Shown here: positions 62,222 through 64,000 of the stretch, in pieces
Layout: every line of letters starts with the position of its first letter
Position numbering within the stretch: the stretch's first letter is position 1
Assembly: GCA_030374765.1 (NCBI GenBank)
Contig: JARGXX010000073.1
Coordinates: forward strand, 310,001-374,000
Source of the DNA: Agarophyton chilense
Lineage: Eukaryota > Rhodophyta > Florideophyceae > Gracilariales > Gracilariaceae
Direction of reading: 5' to 3'
DNA: 64,000 nt
The notes under the pieces: generated by a model
The model's database searches: none
What the model was told of the DNA's origin: nothing
Seen by the model: only the letters and a program-made list of their open reading frames with translations
Made by a program: the position numbers and the translations under genes

Positions 62222-63736
62222 TTATTCTCTTTTACGTCTTGCGGCCCGACCCAGATCACCTCCATCTGCCGTCGACGCTGGCGCGCTATGTGTGCCCCCG
62301 AAGCTAAACCCGCCACCAAAAAGCCCTCCCGACGAACTGCCTGTACTTGGGTTTGATTGCAAAAGCGACGACTGCGTTAACGATATCGCCATTGAACTAG
62401 AGGCACCAAAACCCGAACCCTTAACAACAGCTCCAGGTGCAGAGCTAGATGGTGTCAAAGAATTCATCTCAGTGACAAAATGCAGCGCACCATCTGCCGC
62501 TCGTTTCTCAAACACAACACGTTGCCTATCCTTTTCAACCTTTTCGCGCATGTCTGCTTGTTGGAACGGGTTTGGTGCGTCTGGGTCGCGCTCCTTTAAC
62601 ACTTGCAAGAATTGCTCTCGTACCGAACGCAAGTTCTCATGAACACTGGCAATGTGACTGGCAACGACCATAAAGTATTCATACTGACGGCGGATGATGT
62701 CCTCAATAGTGCCTCTCGGAATACTTGGTGCATTGCCACCAGAAAGCCCGATATCAACGTACCTTTGCGACAAATTATCAAGTAAACTTGCGCCAGCGCC
62801 ATTCCCAAAGCCGCTTGCTCCAGTGCTGAGCACTATGCCTTGTGCTTTCAAGAATGCAGCGATCTCATCAATCTCTGCTTTGTAATCTGTTGCTCTCGCC
62901 TCCAGTTCCTCCACAATGCGTATAAAGTATTCGTCTGGAACATGCGCTGCCTGCATTCTGGCTCCTGTGTCCATGTATGGAAGCCCGTTTTGATCCAGAT
63001 ACCCAGAGTATCCCCTTCGCGAAAGGTTTTCCAACGCCGTCACCACAGGTTGGGCAGAAGCACGCCCTAGTCGAACAGCCGCTTTAAGCGAGGTTGCATT
63101 CGCCTCCAGAGCTTCCAGTTCGGCCTTGAGCTTGACCAATAGCCTGGATATGTCGGCTCCATCTGTTTTCGTTTGAAGAAGCCTGGCATCAACATCTCCC
63201 CGTTTTGACGATAGTAGAGAGACTTTATTCCGCTGCTCACGTAGATGACGCTCTACCGCAAACAAATCGTTCTGAAAGTTTTGCGGCAGCTCGGAAATGC
63301 GTGTGCGAAGAGTGATTTCGATTTGTTGTTGCTGTTGATGAGCGACACCTTGTGGCGCTTGTTGAGCGGCCGCACTCCCAAACAGGGATTTACCGGAAGG
63401 CTGCCCGAAAAGCCCGGACGAAGTCGCGGACCCGCCGAACAGAGATGAAGAACTTGCCTGCGTTCCGAACAACGAGGAGCTGGTGTTCGCACCAAACATA
63501 GAGGAGGAATTAGCGCTTCCCCCAAACAATGAGGAGGAGCTTGCTGGGGCACCACCCCCAAACAAATTACTCGCGCTAGACTGCGGAGGAGCCCCACCAA
63601 ACAAAAATGAAGAAGAGGACTGTTGTGCAGATCCCCCGCCAAAGAGAGATGAAGAATTGGCGGCACCAAACGGAGAGGTGGTCTGCGCCTGAGTGCTAGC
63701 AAACAAAGACGGAGCGGACTGGGCTGCTCCGAACAT
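62222..63736 (-). CDS. NUP58: FG nucleoporin of the Nup62 complex (Nup58/p45-like)
   Basis: A 504-residue single-exon protein. Residues 1-125 are a GLFG/SLFG-type FG domain (SSSLFGG repeated about ten times), which binds transport receptors inside the pore. The middle is a coiled coil: IEITLRTRISELPQNFQNDL, VERHLREQRNKVSLLSS and the characteristic DEYFIRIVEELEARATDYK followed by EIDEIAAFL. A second FG patch with GLFGGGFSFGG lies near the C-terminus, which ends in RRKRE. The pattern of FG domain, PENYF-like helix and second FG tail fits Nup58/p45, partner of Nup62 and Nup54 in the central channel. Nup54 is a less likely alternative. The MFGAAQ start is the first ATG. Confidence 0.88.
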   Translation of the reverse strand: MFGAAQSAPSLFASTQAQTTSPFGAANSSSLFGGGSAQQSSSSFLFGGAPPQSSASNLFGGGAPASSSSLFGGSANSSSMFGANTSSSLFGTQASSSSLFGGSATSSGLFGQPSGKSLFGSAAAQQAPQGVAHQQQQQIEITLRTRISELPQNFQNDLFAVERHLREQRNKVSLLSSKRGDVDARLLQTKTDGADISRLLVKLKAELEALEANATSLKAAVRLGRASAQPVVTALENLSRRGYSGYLDQNGLPYMDTGARMQAAHVPDEYFIRIVEELEARATDYKAEIDEIAAFLKAQGIVLSTGASGFGNGAGASLLDNLSQRYVDIGLSGGNAPSIPRGTIEDIIRRQYEYFMVVASHIASVHENLRSVREQFLQVLKERDPDAPNPFQQADMREKVEKDRQRVVFEKRAADGALHFVTEMNSLTPSSSAPGAVVKGSGFGASSSMAISLTQSSLLQSNPSTGSSSGGLFGGGFSFGGTHSAPASTADGGDLGRAARRKRE

Positions 63737-64000
63737 ACTTGCAAGCAGCTGTGCGAGTGAAGTTCACAAAGAGATTACAAAGAGTGTTGTTACTGCAGTG
63801 TTTAGATGGTGAGATCGATTTTAGCTGTACGGATCCTGTGGCGAAAGATAAGCCTTCGGCAGGCCAAGAGTGCGCGCAAACCTTCGGGTGGTTGATTCGA
63901 ACACGGTAGTGAGCTGTGTGCTGCGACTGACGATGCGATTTTGGCACAACCCCGACTGCAACGGCTGTTGTTGAGTAGCCGTACTTTGCTTTGGCGTTCG
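63737..64000. other. Upstream region of the nucleoporin gene
   Basis: 264 bp beyond the nucleoporin start to the window edge. It must hold the promoter of that gene. No second gene is readable before the sequence ends. Confidence 0.4.

Overview
The window is a stretch of eukaryotic nuclear DNA: about 53.6 kb of nested, mostly broken retroelements, followed by about 10 kb of ordinary genes. The four clearly intact genes at the right end (an HMP-P kinase, a DHHC palmitoyltransferase, a SPOUT RNA methyltransferase and a Nup58-type FG nucleoporin) each read as one uninterrupted exon and are tightly packed. Intron-poor genes, a stand-alone bacterial-type ThiD, a chromodomain Ty3/gypsy element, short-LTR Ty1/copia elements and tyrosine-recombinase retroelements would fit a unicellular alga. 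A red alga of the Porphyridium kind is my best guess, but it is an inference and not proven by the sequence.

Layout. 1-2946: nothing recognised. 2947-6209 (-): D1, a decayed tyrosine-recombinase (YR) retroelement with gag-like, RT, RNase H and recombinase remnants. 6210-9225: nothing recognised. 9226-20211 (+): G1, a decayed Ty3/gypsy chromovirus with recognisable LTRs. 20212-22427: nothing recognised. 22428-26471 (+): D2, an apparently complete, GC-rich YR retroelement between 153-bp direct repeats. 26643-31231 (-): C1, a Ty1/copia element with 94-bp LTRs and perfect 5-bp target duplications. 31586-34855 (-): C2, an internally deleted copia element. 35064-53611 (-): C3, a third copia element. 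C3 has been invaded by a stray gypsy RT fragment (about 36555-36790), by a solo LTR (38129-38957, TSD ATGTG) and by G2 (39983-52946, +), a gypsy chromovirus of the same family as G1 with 794-bp LTRs. G2 itself carries an LTR-like insertion (50064-51247, TSD CGCAT). 53852-55095 (+): a broken membrane-anchored alpha/beta-hydrolase gene. 55173-56660 (-): a disordered protein of unknown function. 58309-63736: thiD, the DHHC enzyme, the SPOUT methyltransferase and the nucleoporin.

The most unusual observation is a long antisense reading frame between the end of pol and the 3' LTR in both gypsy elements. The two copies are otherwise strongly diverged, yet their antisense proteins align along most of their length, so the frame has been kept as a protein. 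In G2 it is split by the 1184-bp insertion, and removing that insertion together with one copy of its 5-bp duplication puts the frame back in register. The antisense protein resembles nothing I recognise. A second point is the expression layout of D2: ORF1 and the RT frame overlap by only 37 nt, a run of six A lies in that overlap, and the RT and recombinase frames overlap by ATGA.
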